This document shows, piece after piece, positions 30,422-38,034 of a stretch of DNA of 64,000 nt. Every line of letters starts with the position of its first letter. Within the stretch, counting starts at the first letter, position 1. Under the pieces are notes generated by a model. That model did no database searches. It was not told where the DNA came from and was given only the letters and a program-made list of their open reading frames with translations. Source of the DNA: Kibdelosporangium banguiense. GTDB lineage: Bacteria; Actinomycetota; Actinomycetes; Mycobacteriales; Pseudonocardiaceae. The stretch lies in assembly GCF_017876405.1 (NCBI RefSeq), contig NZ_JAGINW010000001.1, forward strand, positions 9,995,203 to 10,059,202, given 5' to 3'. A program made the translations under genes and the position numbers.

Positions 30422-30672
30422 CGGTGGTCATCCGGCAGGTCAGCGAGGACGACATTCTCCTGGAACTGGGCGATACCAGCGTGATCGTGCAAAGCCGGTG
30501 CCCGCACCGCGGGGGCAGGCTGCGGTTCGGCGTGGTCAACGAGCGCCGCATGACGATCACGTGCCCACTGCACCATTCGACGTTCGACCTGCGGTCGGGC
30601 AACCAGCTGTCCGGTCCGCCGTGCGGGTCGTTGCGGGTGAGGGTCGCCGAAGACCTGACACAGCAGGAATAA
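30418..30672 (+). CDS. rohT: Rieske-type [2Fe-2S] ferredoxin, RohT-like
   Basis: An 84-residue stand-alone Rieske protein. The cluster ligands are C28-x-H30 (RCPHRGG) and C49-x2-H52 (CPLHHSTFDL), and the fold closes with the Pro loop GPPCGSLRV. It would transfer electrons to the diiron N-oxygenase encoded just upstream, whose stop it overlaps. It is the last gene of the operon and a strong hairpin follows 10 nt later. Confidence 0.88.
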   Translation: MTVVIRQVSEDDILLELGDTSVIVQSRCPHRGGRLRFGVVNERRMTITCPLHHSTFDLRSGNQLSGPPCGSLRVRVAEDLTQQE

Positions 30673-30681
30673 CGGTACGAC

Positions 30682-30731
30682 AAGGCGCAGGGGCGCGGGC
30701 GAATCCACATTCGCCCGCGCCCCTGCGCCTT
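30682..30731. terminator. perfect 23-bp bidirectional terminator hairpin
   Basis: Arms 30682-30704 and 30709-30731 are perfectly complementary (AAGGCGCAGGGG... against ...CCCCTGCGCCTT) around the loop CCAC. It separates the convergent rohT and TetR genes and ends in T on one side and A on the other, so it can serve both. Confidence 0.85.
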
Positions 30732-30733
30732 TG

Positions 30734-31387
30734 TCACGGTCTGAGCACACGGCCGGCGAGCAGCACCAGCGACTCGACGATCTCCTTCTTCGGCAGGCCG
30801 ATGTGGTGGCGCTGGAACCGGTAGACCTCCGGCGCCAGCGGCGCCATCAGGATGTCGGCGAGCGTGTCCGGGTCTCCCACGCCGGCTTCGTGCACCAGTG
30901 CGCGGACATGCGTCCGCCAGAACCGGTACGCCCCTGTTTCCAGTCTCGACCTGCCGATCTCCGCGCCCAGGTGCAGATGCAGGTGCTTGTCCAGCAGATC
31001 GGTCATGGCCTCGTAGAAGGCAGCCAGCCGTGCCGCGGGCATCTGGCCGGGGCCGAGCGGAGGTTCGCCGAAGATCAGTTTCTCCTGTAGGACCCGTTCG
31101 TGCTCGTCCAGCAGGGCAACCGCCACAGCGCCGGGATCGGGGTAACGGCGGTACAGCGTCGCGCGGCCTACGCCTGCCGCACGCGCGATGTCGTCCATCG
31201 TGACCGAGCGGGGATCACCGGCGGAGAACAGCCGGTCAGCGGCCTCCAGCACACGCACACGGTTGCGTGCCGCGTCGGCCCGTTCCTGGCGTGCGGGGCC
31301 GCCCAGCAGGTTGGCCCGATCAGACCGCCGAGGATCCGCCCGGTCGGGTGGCTGGAGCTGGTGGTCGCTAGTGACCATGGGCGTCAC
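30734..31387 (-). CDS. TetR-family transcriptional repressor
   Basis: A 217-residue regulator. After a polar head (1-40) the HTH reads VTMDDIARAAGVGRATLYRRYPD (about 62-84), followed by an all-helical ligand domain (about 90-215). It is divergent from the DMT exporter gene across a 118-bp gap holding two matching operator-like repeats, and its 3' end faces the azomycin-type operon. It likely represses the exporter block and perhaps itself, released by a small molecule, conceivably the operon product. Confidence 0.88.
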   Translation of the reverse strand: MTPMVTSDHQLQPPDRADPRRSDRANLLGGPARQERADAARNRVRVLEAADRLFSAGDPRSVTMDDIARAAGVGRATLYRRYPDPGAVAVALLDEHERVLQEKLIFGEPPLGPGQMPAARLAAFYEAMTDLLDKHLHLHLGAEIGRSRLETGAYRFWRTHVRALVHEAGVGDPDTLADILMAPLAPEVYRFQRHHIGLPKKEIVESLVLLAGRVLRP

Positions 31388-31401
31388 CTTACGGGGGAGC
31401 T

Positions 31402-31467
31402 AAGTGGACAGCATGCCCACTTATACCCTACGGTTCTCCTGACCATAAGTGGACACGACGTTCACTT
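31402..31467. promoter_or_regulatory. two TetR-type operators, AAGTGGAC-N5-GYCCACTT
   Basis: Site 1 at 31402-31422 is AAGTGGAC-AGCAT-GCCCACTT and site 2 at 31447-31467 is AAGTGGAC-ACGAC-GTTCACTT. Both are 21-bp inverted repeats with the same 5-nt spacer and a single arm mismatch. They lie 45 bp apart in the gap between the divergent TetR and exporter genes, where a TetR dimer pair would block both promoters. Confidence 0.75.
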
Positions 31468-31505
31468 GCGTGGATCTTCTCCCATGCGACGGGGAAAGGT
31501 GAGAA

Positions 31506-32504
31506 ATGAACGTGGCTCTGCTGGCCGCGGCACTGCTGGTGGGATGCCTGCTGGCGGTGCAATCGTCGGTCAACCTGCAACTGAACGGCGCGGTCAAGAC
31601 TCCCTACGGTGCGTCCACCGTGCAGCTTTCCGTGGCGACGATCCTGCTCGCGATCGTGGCGCTCGCCGCGGGCACGATCGGCGCGGTGTCCCTGGTGTCC
31701 GACGTGACCTGGTGGCACCTGCTCGGCGGACTCGCCAGCCCGCTCTACATCACGAGCGGCATCCTGTTGTTCCCGCGGCTCGGTGCGCTTGCCGCCGTCG
31801 GCCTGTTCGTGACCGGCCAGATGTTCGCTTCGCTGGCGCTGGACCTGTTCGGGCTCATCGGCATCCCGCGGGAGCCGTTGAGCATCGGCATCGTGCTGGG
31901 CGCGATCGCGGTGCTCGTGGGGATCACCATGATCATCCGTCAGCCCGCCGCCAAGCCCGTCGCACCGTCCCCGGCCGCCCAGCCGGACGCTCAGCCGGCC
32001 GGGAAGTCGTTGGGGGCCATGGTGAAGCCGGCATCGCCGGTCGGCGTCGGCCGGATCGGCTGGATCATCCTGGGCATCGTCGCCGGCGCGGTACTGCCGA
32101 TCCAGGGCGCGGTCAACGCCCAGTTGCGCGCCGAGCTGAAGGCGCCGATCACCGTCGCGATGATCAGCTTCATCGTCGCGACCATCACGATCGCGATCGT
32201 CCTGCTGGTCCTGCTGGCACTGCGCCGCACACCCACGCCGCAGTTCAAGCCGCTGGCCAGGATGCCCTGGTGGGGCTGGCTCGGCGGCGCATGCGCGGCC
32301 GCGTACGTGACGGCGACGTTCCTGCTGATCCCGGAGATCGGCGCGGCCACCACGGTCGCGCTCACCGTCACCGGCCAGCAGCTCGCCTCCGCCGTGATCG
32401 ACGGCTTCGGCCTGTTCCGGATGCCCAAACGCCCGTTGACCACCCGTCGCATCACGGGCCTCGCGCTGCTGATCGCAGGCTCGATCCTGGTCCAGCTCGC
32501 CTGA
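31506..32504 (+). CDS. DMT-superfamily exporter (DUF606/YdcZ duplicated)
   Basis: A 332-residue membrane protein made of two similar five-helix halves (1-145 and 175-332). The repeats align at LLVGCLLAVQSSVNLQLNGAV / AGAVLPIQGAVNAQLRAEL and at AVGLFVTGQMFASLALDLFGL / VALTVTGQQLASAVIDGFGL. The linker is Pro/Ala-rich. DUF606 proteins are small-molecule exporters. ATG 31506 has AAAGGTGAG upstream. Next to the TetR operators and downstream of the azomycin-type operon, it may export the product; this is inference. Confidence 0.85.
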   Translation: MNVALLAAALLVGCLLAVQSSVNLQLNGAVKTPYGASTVQLSVATILLAIVALAAGTIGAVSLVSDVTWWHLLGGLASPLYITSGILLFPRLGALAAVGLFVTGQMFASLALDLFGLIGIPREPLSIGIVLGAIAVLVGITMIIRQPAAKPVAPSPAAQPDAQPAGKSLGAMVKPASPVGVGRIGWIILGIVAGAVLPIQGAVNAQLRAELKAPITVAMISFIVATITIAIVLLVLLALRRTPTPQFKPLARMPWWGWLGGACAAAYVTATFLLIPEIGAATTVALTVTGQQLASAVIDGFGLFRMPKRPLTTRRITGLALLIAGSILVQLA

Positions 32505-32522
32505 TCATCGAAGGGACTTCAA

Positions 32523-33344
32523 GTGCCGTCGAACTTACGCAAGCCGTATCTGGCCGCTCCGGACATCCACACGCTTCCGTCACATCTCCCGCTGACCGGG
32601 CTCGGTCTGTTGCCCGTCAACGCGTACGTGATCACCGGCAAGGAGCCCATCCTGGTGGACACCGGGATGGCGATCGACCGCGGCTACTTCGAGCAGGAGC
32701 TGTGGTCGCTGGTGGACCCGCGGGATCTCAAGTGGATCGTGATCACCCACGACGACCGGGACCACTGCGGCAACCTCAAAGAGGTGCTGATGGCCGCGCC
32801 GAACGCGACCGTGATCACCAACGGGCTGGCGGTGGCCAGGCTCGGCGAGGAATGGGACGTCCCCAAGCACCGCGTGCGGACGGTCAATCCCGGCCGGACG
32901 ATCGAGCTGGGCGACCGCGGGATCACGTTGGTACGGCCGCCTTCGTACGATTCGCCGTCCACGATCGCGGTGTACGACCACCGCAGCGCCGCGCTGTTCG
33001 CGGCGGACAGCTTCGGCACGGTGATACCAGAGCTGGTGGAGGATTCCGCGGACGCCGACCGATCCGCCTATCTCGACGGCATGGCGTTGTTCACGCGGGC
33101 CAACGCACCGTGGACCGCGTTGGCCGATCAGGTGAAGTGGGAGCGCTCGCTTGACTCGATCCGTTCGCTGTCACCGGAAGTCGTGCTGTCCGCCCATTCG
33201 CCGACGGCCCGTGGACGGACAGGTGAGCTGATCGAGACCGTGCTCGCGGTGCCGTCGATGGACCCGTGGCTGCCCGATGAGGATATCGAAGTCGAAGCGG
33301 CGCTGACCCGCTACGAGGCCGGAAACGAAGGAGACAGGCAATGA
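32523..33344 (+). CDS. metallo-beta-lactamase-fold hydrolase
   Basis: A 273-residue protein from GTG 32523, 18 nt after the exporter. The metal motif is H-x3-D-H in VITHDDRDHCGN (about 76-87), which has an Asp in place of the second His of HXHXDH. A later Asp in LFAADSFGT and His in LSAHSPTARG complete the site. This variant resembles the oxygen-sensing diiron (ODP/flavodiiron-like) branch of MBL proteins. Substrate unknown. It overlaps the next gene by 4 nt. Confidence 0.8.
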   Translation: MPSNLRKPYLAAPDIHTLPSHLPLTGLGLLPVNAYVITGKEPILVDTGMAIDRGYFEQELWSLVDPRDLKWIVITHDDRDHCGNLKEVLMAAPNATVITNGLAVARLGEEWDVPKHRVRTVNPGRTIELGDRGITLVRPPSYDSPSTIAVYDHRSAALFAADSFGTVIPELVEDSADADRSAYLDGMALFTRANAPWTALADQVKWERSLDSIRSLSPEVVLSAHSPTARGRTGELIETVLAVPSMDPWLPDEDIEVEAALTRYEAGNEGDRQ

Positions 33345-34030
33345 CGGTCGCGAATCTGACCCCGAAGCCCGGTGTCATCACGGTGTTCGCCGATATCTGG
33401 TGTTCGTTCGCGCATATCGCCGTGTTCCGGCTGCACCAGACCCGGGCCAAGCTCGGCCTGACCGACAAGATCAGCTTCGATCTGCGCGCGTTCCCCTTGG
33501 AACTGCTCAACGACCAGCCGAGCCCGCGGTCGGGCACCGACAGCGAGGTCGGCCGGATGGGACAGCACGAGCCTGAGGCGGGCTGGCAGCTCTGGCAGGC
33601 GAAGGAGTACCTGTACCCGTCGACGACGCTGCCCGCTCTCGAGGCCGTCATCGCTACGAAGGAACAGGGTTACCGTGCGTCGGAGCAGCTCGATCTGGCG
33701 CTTCGCCGGGCTTTCTGGGCGGAGTCCCAGTGCATCAGCAACCGCAAGGTCATCATGGACGCCGCGCGATCGACCGGTGTCGTGGACGTGAAAGCGCTCG
33801 CCGAAGCCCTCGACGACGGCCGCGCCCGCAAGGCTCTGTCCGCGGACGCCGCGATCTCCGCGACCGACCAGGTCAACTGCAGTCCGCACTTGTTCCTCCC
33901 GGACGGGACCGATCACGCGAACCCGGGAATCGAGGTTTACTGGGAGGGTGTCTATGGCGTCGGCTGGCCAGTGGTGAGCAAGGACGACCCGGGGGTGTTC
34001 GAGAACTTGCTGACGGGAGCACTGGCCTGA
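33341..34030 (+). CDS. DsbA/FrnE-family thioredoxin-like protein
   Basis: A 229-residue protein with the DsbA/HCCA-isomerase fold: a thioredoxin strand-turn (VITVFADIWCSFAHIAVFRL, about 13-32), a helical insertion (about 65-165), and the C-terminal half with the cis-Pro region CSPHLFLPDG. The active site is WCSF, so only one Cys is present where dithiol enzymes have CXXC. It may use glutathione- or mycothiol-like chemistry or act as an isomerase. Start ATG 33341 overlaps the MBL gene. Confidence 0.78.
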   Translation: MTVANLTPKPGVITVFADIWCSFAHIAVFRLHQTRAKLGLTDKISFDLRAFPLELLNDQPSPRSGTDSEVGRMGQHEPEAGWQLWQAKEYLYPSTTLPALEAVIATKEQGYRASEQLDLALRRAFWAESQCISNRKVIMDAARSTGVVDVKALAEALDDGRARKALSADAAISATDQVNCSPHLFLPDGTDHANPGIEVYWEGVYGVGWPVVSKDDPGVFENLLTGALA

Positions 34031-34031
34031 C

Positions 34032-34706
34032 GTGGTCGATGGGAGGCTCGTGCACGAAAAGCCAATGGCTGTCGTGTTGCTGGACAGCCACTGGATCACC
34101 CGTACCGCGGTGCGTGCCGCCATGGCGCGCACCGGAGATCTCCAGATCGTCGCGGAGGCGGATGACATCGACTGGGTTTTCGCGCACATCTCCGGCGACG
34201 CACCGCCCGATGTCCTGGTGATGACCGACGCCTACGACCCGGCCTCGGTGATCACCGGGCTCATCGAGGCCGTACCCGACTGGCCCATCCGGATGCTCAT
34301 GATCGGCGGCGAAGGCTTCCCGGCCGCGTTCGACCAGCGATGCGCGGCCGCTGGCTGGTTACCCCAGTCGTCGACGGAGAAGGAGTTCATCGCCGCGGTC
34401 AGGCTGATTGCGGCGGGGCACTTTGTCGTGCCACGGCCCCGGGACTCGACGCCTTCGGTCCCGAAACGGTTGGACACCAACGGGCTCGCACTCACCGCCC
34501 GGGAGGTGGAAGTGCTGATGCTGCTGGCCGAGGGCCAGACGAACGCGGAGATCTCCATACGACTGCGCCTGGGGGAGAGCACAGTGAAGTCACACGTGCA
34601 GAACCTGTTGAGCAAGCTCGGCGCCCGTAACCGCGTGAAAGCCGCGATCTACGCATACGAGGCAGGCCTCGTCACCCCCGCTCCCCGCAACGGCCACCTG
34701 ACATGA
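34032..34706 (+). CDS. LuxR-family regulator with an atypical receiver domain
   Basis: A 224-residue NarL-type protein from GTG 34032, 1 nt after the upstream stop. The C-terminal HTH is canonical (LTAREVEVLMLLAEGQTNAEISIRLRLGESTVKSHVQNLLSKLG, about 152-195). In the receiver-like N-terminus the strand-3 sequence reads DVLVMTDAYDP: Thr stands at the usual phospho-Asp position, and the Thr/Lys pair of strands 4-5 is not evident. It may therefore work without phosphorylation. It closes the rightward block that begins with the exporter. Confidence 0.82.
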   Translation: MVDGRLVHEKPMAVVLLDSHWITRTAVRAAMARTGDLQIVAEADDIDWVFAHISGDAPPDVLVMTDAYDPASVITGLIEAVPDWPIRMLMIGGEGFPAAFDQRCAAAGWLPQSSTEKEFIAAVRLIAAGHFVVPRPRDSTPSVPKRLDTNGLALTAREVEVLMLLAEGQTNAEISIRLRLGESTVKSHVQNLLSKLGARNRVKAAIYAYEAGLVTPAPRNGHLT

Positions 34707-34801
34707 CGCCGTAAACCTTGGGCATGTCCTGTCACAAAGGACTGCCTGGGCTTGACGGGTCAGTGGGGTTGTGAACCCGGCCGATACGATGCCGGTAATG
34801 C

Positions 34802-34875
34802 CAGGGTCGTAGCGCAGAGGCAGGCGCACCAACCCGTCACGGTTGAGTACGCCGGTTCGAATCCGGCCGCCCTGG
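34802..34875 (+). tRNA. degenerate tRNA-Asp-like gene (GUC)
   Basis: Acceptor CAGGG-CG (34802-34809, with an extra T at 34807) pairs with CGCCCTG (34868-34874). D-stem GCGC/GCGC (34812-34815, 34824-34827) encloses AGAGGCAG. T-arm GCCGG-TTCGAAT-CCGGC (34851-34867) is perfect. Anticodon stem CAACC/GGTTG encloses only six bases, CGTCAC, so the invariant U33 is missing before GTC. The discriminator is G, as in tRNA-Asp. The bulge and the short loop suggest a decaying or mobile-element-borne tRNA. Confidence 0.6.
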
Positions 34876-34882
34876 CAGGCTT

Positions 34883-34912
34883 GGTCCCGTAGCGCAGAGG
34901 CAGGCGCTCCGG
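34883..34912 (+). pseudogene. 5' half of a second tRNA, cut by an IS fragment
   Basis: Acceptor strand GGTCCCG, then TA, D-stem GCGC, loop AGAGGCAG and GCGC repeat the arrangement of the preceding tRNA-like gene, with which it shares CGTAGCGCAGAGGCAGGCGC (20 nt). After 34912 the sequence becomes transposase coding sequence. No 3' half is found downstream. Confidence 0.55.
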
Positions 34913-34913
34913 G

Positions 34914-35670
34914 GCTCCGGCACCAGAACGCCGTCCTCCGCCAGATCACCGGTCAAGTCCGATACGCGCCCACAGACCGCGTCTGGTTCGCCGCCCTGTC
35001 CTCGCTACTCCCCCGTCGCCGCCGGCACGAGATTTTCCCTGGTCAACCCGCGACGATCCTGGCCTGGCACCGCAGGTTCCTCGCCAGGAAGTGGGACTAC
35101 AGCGCGCGCCGACGCCCGACCGGACGGCCACCCACGCACGCGGCCATCAAGAAGCTCGTTATTCGCCTGGCCCGCGACAACCCGCGCTGGGGCCACCGAA
35201 GGATCCAAGGCGAGCTCGCCGGACTCAGCCACCGGATCACCACATCGACCATCTGGGAGATTCTGAACTTCAGCAGGCATCGATCCCGCCCCACACCGAG
35301 CCGGCCCCACCTGGAAACAGTTCCTCGCCAGCCAGGCCCGCGGCATCATCGCGGCAGACTTCTTCCACATCGACACACGCCTCTACGCCCCGATCTTCCT
35401 CGAAAACGGCACACGACGGCTGCACATCGCCGGCGTCACCGAACACCCGACCCAGGACTGGGACGACACAACAGGCTCGCAACCTCGCCACCGATCTCGG
35501 AACGGATACGGGCACATTCCGCTTTCTGCTCCGTGATCGCGACACAAAGTACTCGGCCGCCTCCGACGCCGTCTTCCAAGCCGACGACATGAACATCCTG
35601 ACCAGCACACCCCAGGCACCGAAGATGAACGCCCACTGCGAACGGGTCATCAAAACCCTCCGCACCGATG
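34914..35670 (+). pseudogene. fragment of a fourth related IS transposase, multiply frameshifted
   Basis: The sequence begins abruptly at LRHQNAVLRQITGQVRYAPT and continues DRVWFAALSSLLPRRRR ... ENPRWGHRR-like NPRWGHRRIQGELAGL. It then switches frames near 35275 and again near 35460 to give IIAADFFHIDT, RLHIAGVTEHPTQDW and FRFLLRDRDTKYSAASDAVF, ending in MNAHCERVIKTLRT. Both ends are missing, and the fragment joins a tRNA half on the left and a histidine kinase fragment on the right. Confidence 0.8.
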
Positions 35671-35689
35671 GGCAGTCACGTGTCGACTA

Positions 35690-36250
35690 GGGGCAACGTC
35701 CTTTTCGCGGCTGTTCGCCATCGCGTTGGGCCTGCAGGGTCTGACCCGGCTGGTGGCCAAACCGGAGGTCAGCAAGCGGATCACGGGTTTCGTCAAAGAG
35801 CTCGACCAGACCATCGGTGAGATCCGGCGCAGCATTCTCTCCCTCCAGGAGGCCCCGGGCGGTCCGGCCAGTCTGCGCGGTGAGCTGCTGCGCGTGATCC
35901 AGGAAGCCACCAGCCAGCTGGGGTTCGAACCCACGCTGAGCATCGACGGGCCGGTGGACAGCCTGGTACCGGATGACGTGCGGCCGGACGTGCTGGCCAC
36001 GCTCAGGGAGTCACTGTCCAATGCCGCCCGGCACGCAGATGCGCACTCGGTCCGGATCACCGTCGCGGGCACCCGGCTGCAGCTGGCAGTGCAGGATGAC
36101 GGAAAGGGCCTGCCCAGCCGCCCGCCTTCGCGTGACGGCCTGGCTGACCTCTCCGAACGCGCCGCTCGCTGGGGTGGCACCTGCGATATCGACTCCGCGC
36201 CCAGCAGAGGCACGGCCATCACGTGGACCGTTCCCCTCGTGAACGCCTGA
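35690..36250 (+). pseudogene. C-terminal part of a DevS-type sensor histidine kinase (copy A)
   Basis: About 180 codons starting SRLFAIALGLQGL, just after the place where the phospho-His motif (LHDxVIQ) should be, then the DHp helices (ELDQTIGEIRRSILSLQ) and a HATPase domain with N-box LRESLSNAARHADAHS and G1-box DDGKGLPSRPP, ending in RGTAITWTVPLV. The GAF sensory part and the His are gone. The 5' flank is the IS fragment. It is about 60% alike to copy B at 38626-39217. Confidence 0.8.
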
Positions 36251-36279
36251 CAAATGGGTGCCACTCGGTCCCTCTGTAC

Positions 36280-36293
36280 GGGACTTTCGCCCC
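36280..36293. promoter_or_regulatory. DevR-box-like palindrome GGGAC-TTTC-GCCCC
   Basis: Two 5-bp half-sites separated by 4 nt, 69 bp before the start codon of the PNPOx-like gene. Matches the GGGNC-N4-GNCCC pattern shared by the other sites in this region and by the core of the mycobacterial DosR motif (GGGAC-TWWA-GTCCC). Confidence 0.55.
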
Positions 36294-36362
36294 TGCGTCC
36301 GTCTGGGCGCGGGCACGCATCCTCGATGGCAATCAGTCGCACCTTCTCGGTTTGGAGCAAGC

Positions 36363-36746
36363 ATGTCAGTTCGATCGGAACTCGAGGTCCTGGACCGGGA
36401 ACAGTGCCTGGACCTGTTACAGACTGTGCGATTCGGCCGCCTGGTGTTCACCGAGGACGCTTTGCCCGCGGTGCAACCGGTCAACTTCCGGCTGTATGAA
36501 GGGCAGATCGTGATCCGGGTGGCAGGCAGTGCGAAACTACGAGCCGCCTCCGGCAACGCTGTGGTCGCTTTCCAGGCCGACGAACTGGATCCCGACCTGC
36601 GCGCCGGCTGGAGCGTGACCGTTGTCGGGCACGCGCAGCTGATCTTTGATACCGACGAGCTCGTGGAGCTTTCCGGCGTCTGGCTCCAGCCGTGGGTGAC
36701 CGGCCGGCGGCTCCACGCTCCTGCGGAGCTCCCAGCCCCGATCTGA
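36363..36746 (+). CDS. PNPOx-like FMN-binding split-barrel protein (Rv0080-like)
   Basis: A 127-residue protein of the pyridoxamine 5'-phosphate oxidase-like superfamily. ATG 36363 has GGAG 5 nt upstream. The signature starts LDREQCLDLLQTVRFGRLVF and ends with WSVTVVGHAQLIFDTDEL. Small proteins of this kind (DosR-controlled Rv0080 is one) bind flavin or F420. It follows a DevR-like box and the truncated kinase, and is likely part of the hypoxia response. Confidence 0.8.
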   Translation: MSVRSELEVLDREQCLDLLQTVRFGRLVFTEDALPAVQPVNFRLYEGQIVIRVAGSAKLRAASGNAVVAFQADELDPDLRAGWSVTVVGHAQLIFDTDELVELSGVWLQPWVTGRRLHAPAELPAPI

Positions 36747-36801
36747 CACCTCGGAAACGCGCGCGGGTACGGTCGGTGCGGAGAGATCAGGGGGACGAAC
36801 C

Positions 36802-38034
36802 ATGCGGGTGGTATCCGAGTCGCAACTTGCCGATGTCCTGTCCGGTATCGGCGCGCCGCCACGGGTCGTGGCCAGCGGCAATTTCGCCACGCCCAGCCAC
36901 GCGTTGGGAGTGCTGGACCGGACAGTGGCCGAGTACCGGTTGTTCATGCTCAACGCCCAACCTGGTATACCCGACCGTGGCGGAGTGACGCTCGAAACTC
37001 CTTTCGTGGGGCCAGGTATGCGTGGCCGCCGCACGTTACGTTACTTCCCATCCCGGCTGTCGCTCGTGCCGCACCTGCTCGCCCAGACACTTCCGCCGGA
37101 CATCGTGCTGATCCACACCTCACCGCCGGTGGACGGAACGGTGTCGCTGGGCACCGAAGTAAACATCCTGCCGGCGGCGATCGAAGCTGTCCGGGCCCGC
37201 GGCGGCCTGGTCATCGCGCAGCTCAACCCACAAATGCCTTACACCTTCGGGGACGCCGTCCTAGCCTGCGACGAGGTGGACTACGCCATCGAAGCCGACC
37301 AGCCACTCCCCTCGCCCATGCCGCGGCCACCCAGCGAGGTCTCCCACGCGATCGGCGAGCGGGTAGCCGCACTGGTGGACGACGGCGCGACCCTGCAACT
37401 GGGCATCGGCGCGGTGCCGGACGCAGTGCTGGCCACGCTGACCAGGCGGCGCGACTTGGCGGTGTGGTCGGAGATGTTCAGCGACGGAGTACTCGGGCTG
37501 GATCGCGCCGGAGCACTCGATCCCGCGACGCCGGTGACCGCTTCGTTCGTATTCGGTACCGAGGAGCTGTACAAATGGGTCGACCGCAACCCCCGCGTAC
37601 GGTTGCTACGCACCGAAAAGACGAACGATCCAGGACTGATAGCCAGACAACGGTCGCTGGTTTCGGTCAACAGCGCGCTGCAAGTCGACCTCTACGCCCA
37701 AGCCAACGCCAGCCGGGTACGCGGGGTGATCTACTCCGGGTTCGGCGGGCAGACGGATTTCGTGGTGGGCGCGCTGCACTCACCCGGCGGCCGCGCGATC
37801 ATCGCGTTGCCCTCCTGGCACCCCAAAGCTGGCGTGTCCACTGTGGTCCCGCTGCTGGCCGGGCCGGTCACGTCGTTCCAGCACAGCTTCATCGTCAGCG
37901 AGCAAGGCACAGCCACAATCTGGGGTCACGACGCCGGCGAACAGGCACAGCAGATCATCGACCACGTCGCTCACCCCGATGCCCGCGATCACCTGCGCGA
38001 CACCGGCCGGAAACTGGGATTCGCAGTGCGCTGA
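36802..38034 (+). CDS. acetyl-CoA hydrolase/CoA-transferase family protein
   Basis: A 410-residue class I CoA-transferase-fold protein from ATG 36802 (AGGGGGA upstream). The second domain has LQLGIGAVPDAVLATL, WSEMFSDGVLGLD and the active-site region FGTEELYKWVDRNP, with the CoA-site strand VYSGFGGQTDF-like (IYSGFGGQTDFV) and PSWHPKAGVST. The family includes acetyl-CoA hydrolase and 4-hydroxybutyrate or succinate CoA-transferases; the catalytic Glu is probably the one in FGTEEL. It would move CoA between acids during fermentative metabolism. Confidence 0.85.
   Translation: MRVVSESQLADVLSGIGAPPRVVASGNFATPSHALGVLDRTVAEYRLFMLNAQPGIPDRGGVTLETPFVGPGMRGRRTLRYFPSRLSLVPHLLAQTLPPDIVLIHTSPPVDGTVSLGTEVNILPAAIEAVRARGGLVIAQLNPQMPYTFGDAVLACDEVDYAIEADQPLPSPMPRPPSEVSHAIGERVAALVDDGATLQLGIGAVPDAVLATLTRRRDLAVWSEMFSDGVLGLDRAGALDPATPVTASFVFGTEELYKWVDRNPRVRLLRTEKTNDPGLIARQRSLVSVNSALQVDLYAQANASRVRGVIYSGFGGQTDFVVGALHSPGGRAIIALPSWHPKAGVSTVVPLLAGPVTSFQHSFIVSEQGTATIWGHDAGEQAQQIIDHVAHPDARDHLRDTGRKLGFAVR

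Noticed and set aside
31100..33154. A 684-codon frame across TetR, exporter and MBL genes
   Set aside because: It crosses three genes in the wrong frame or strand and has Arg/Pro/Gly-rich shadow composition.
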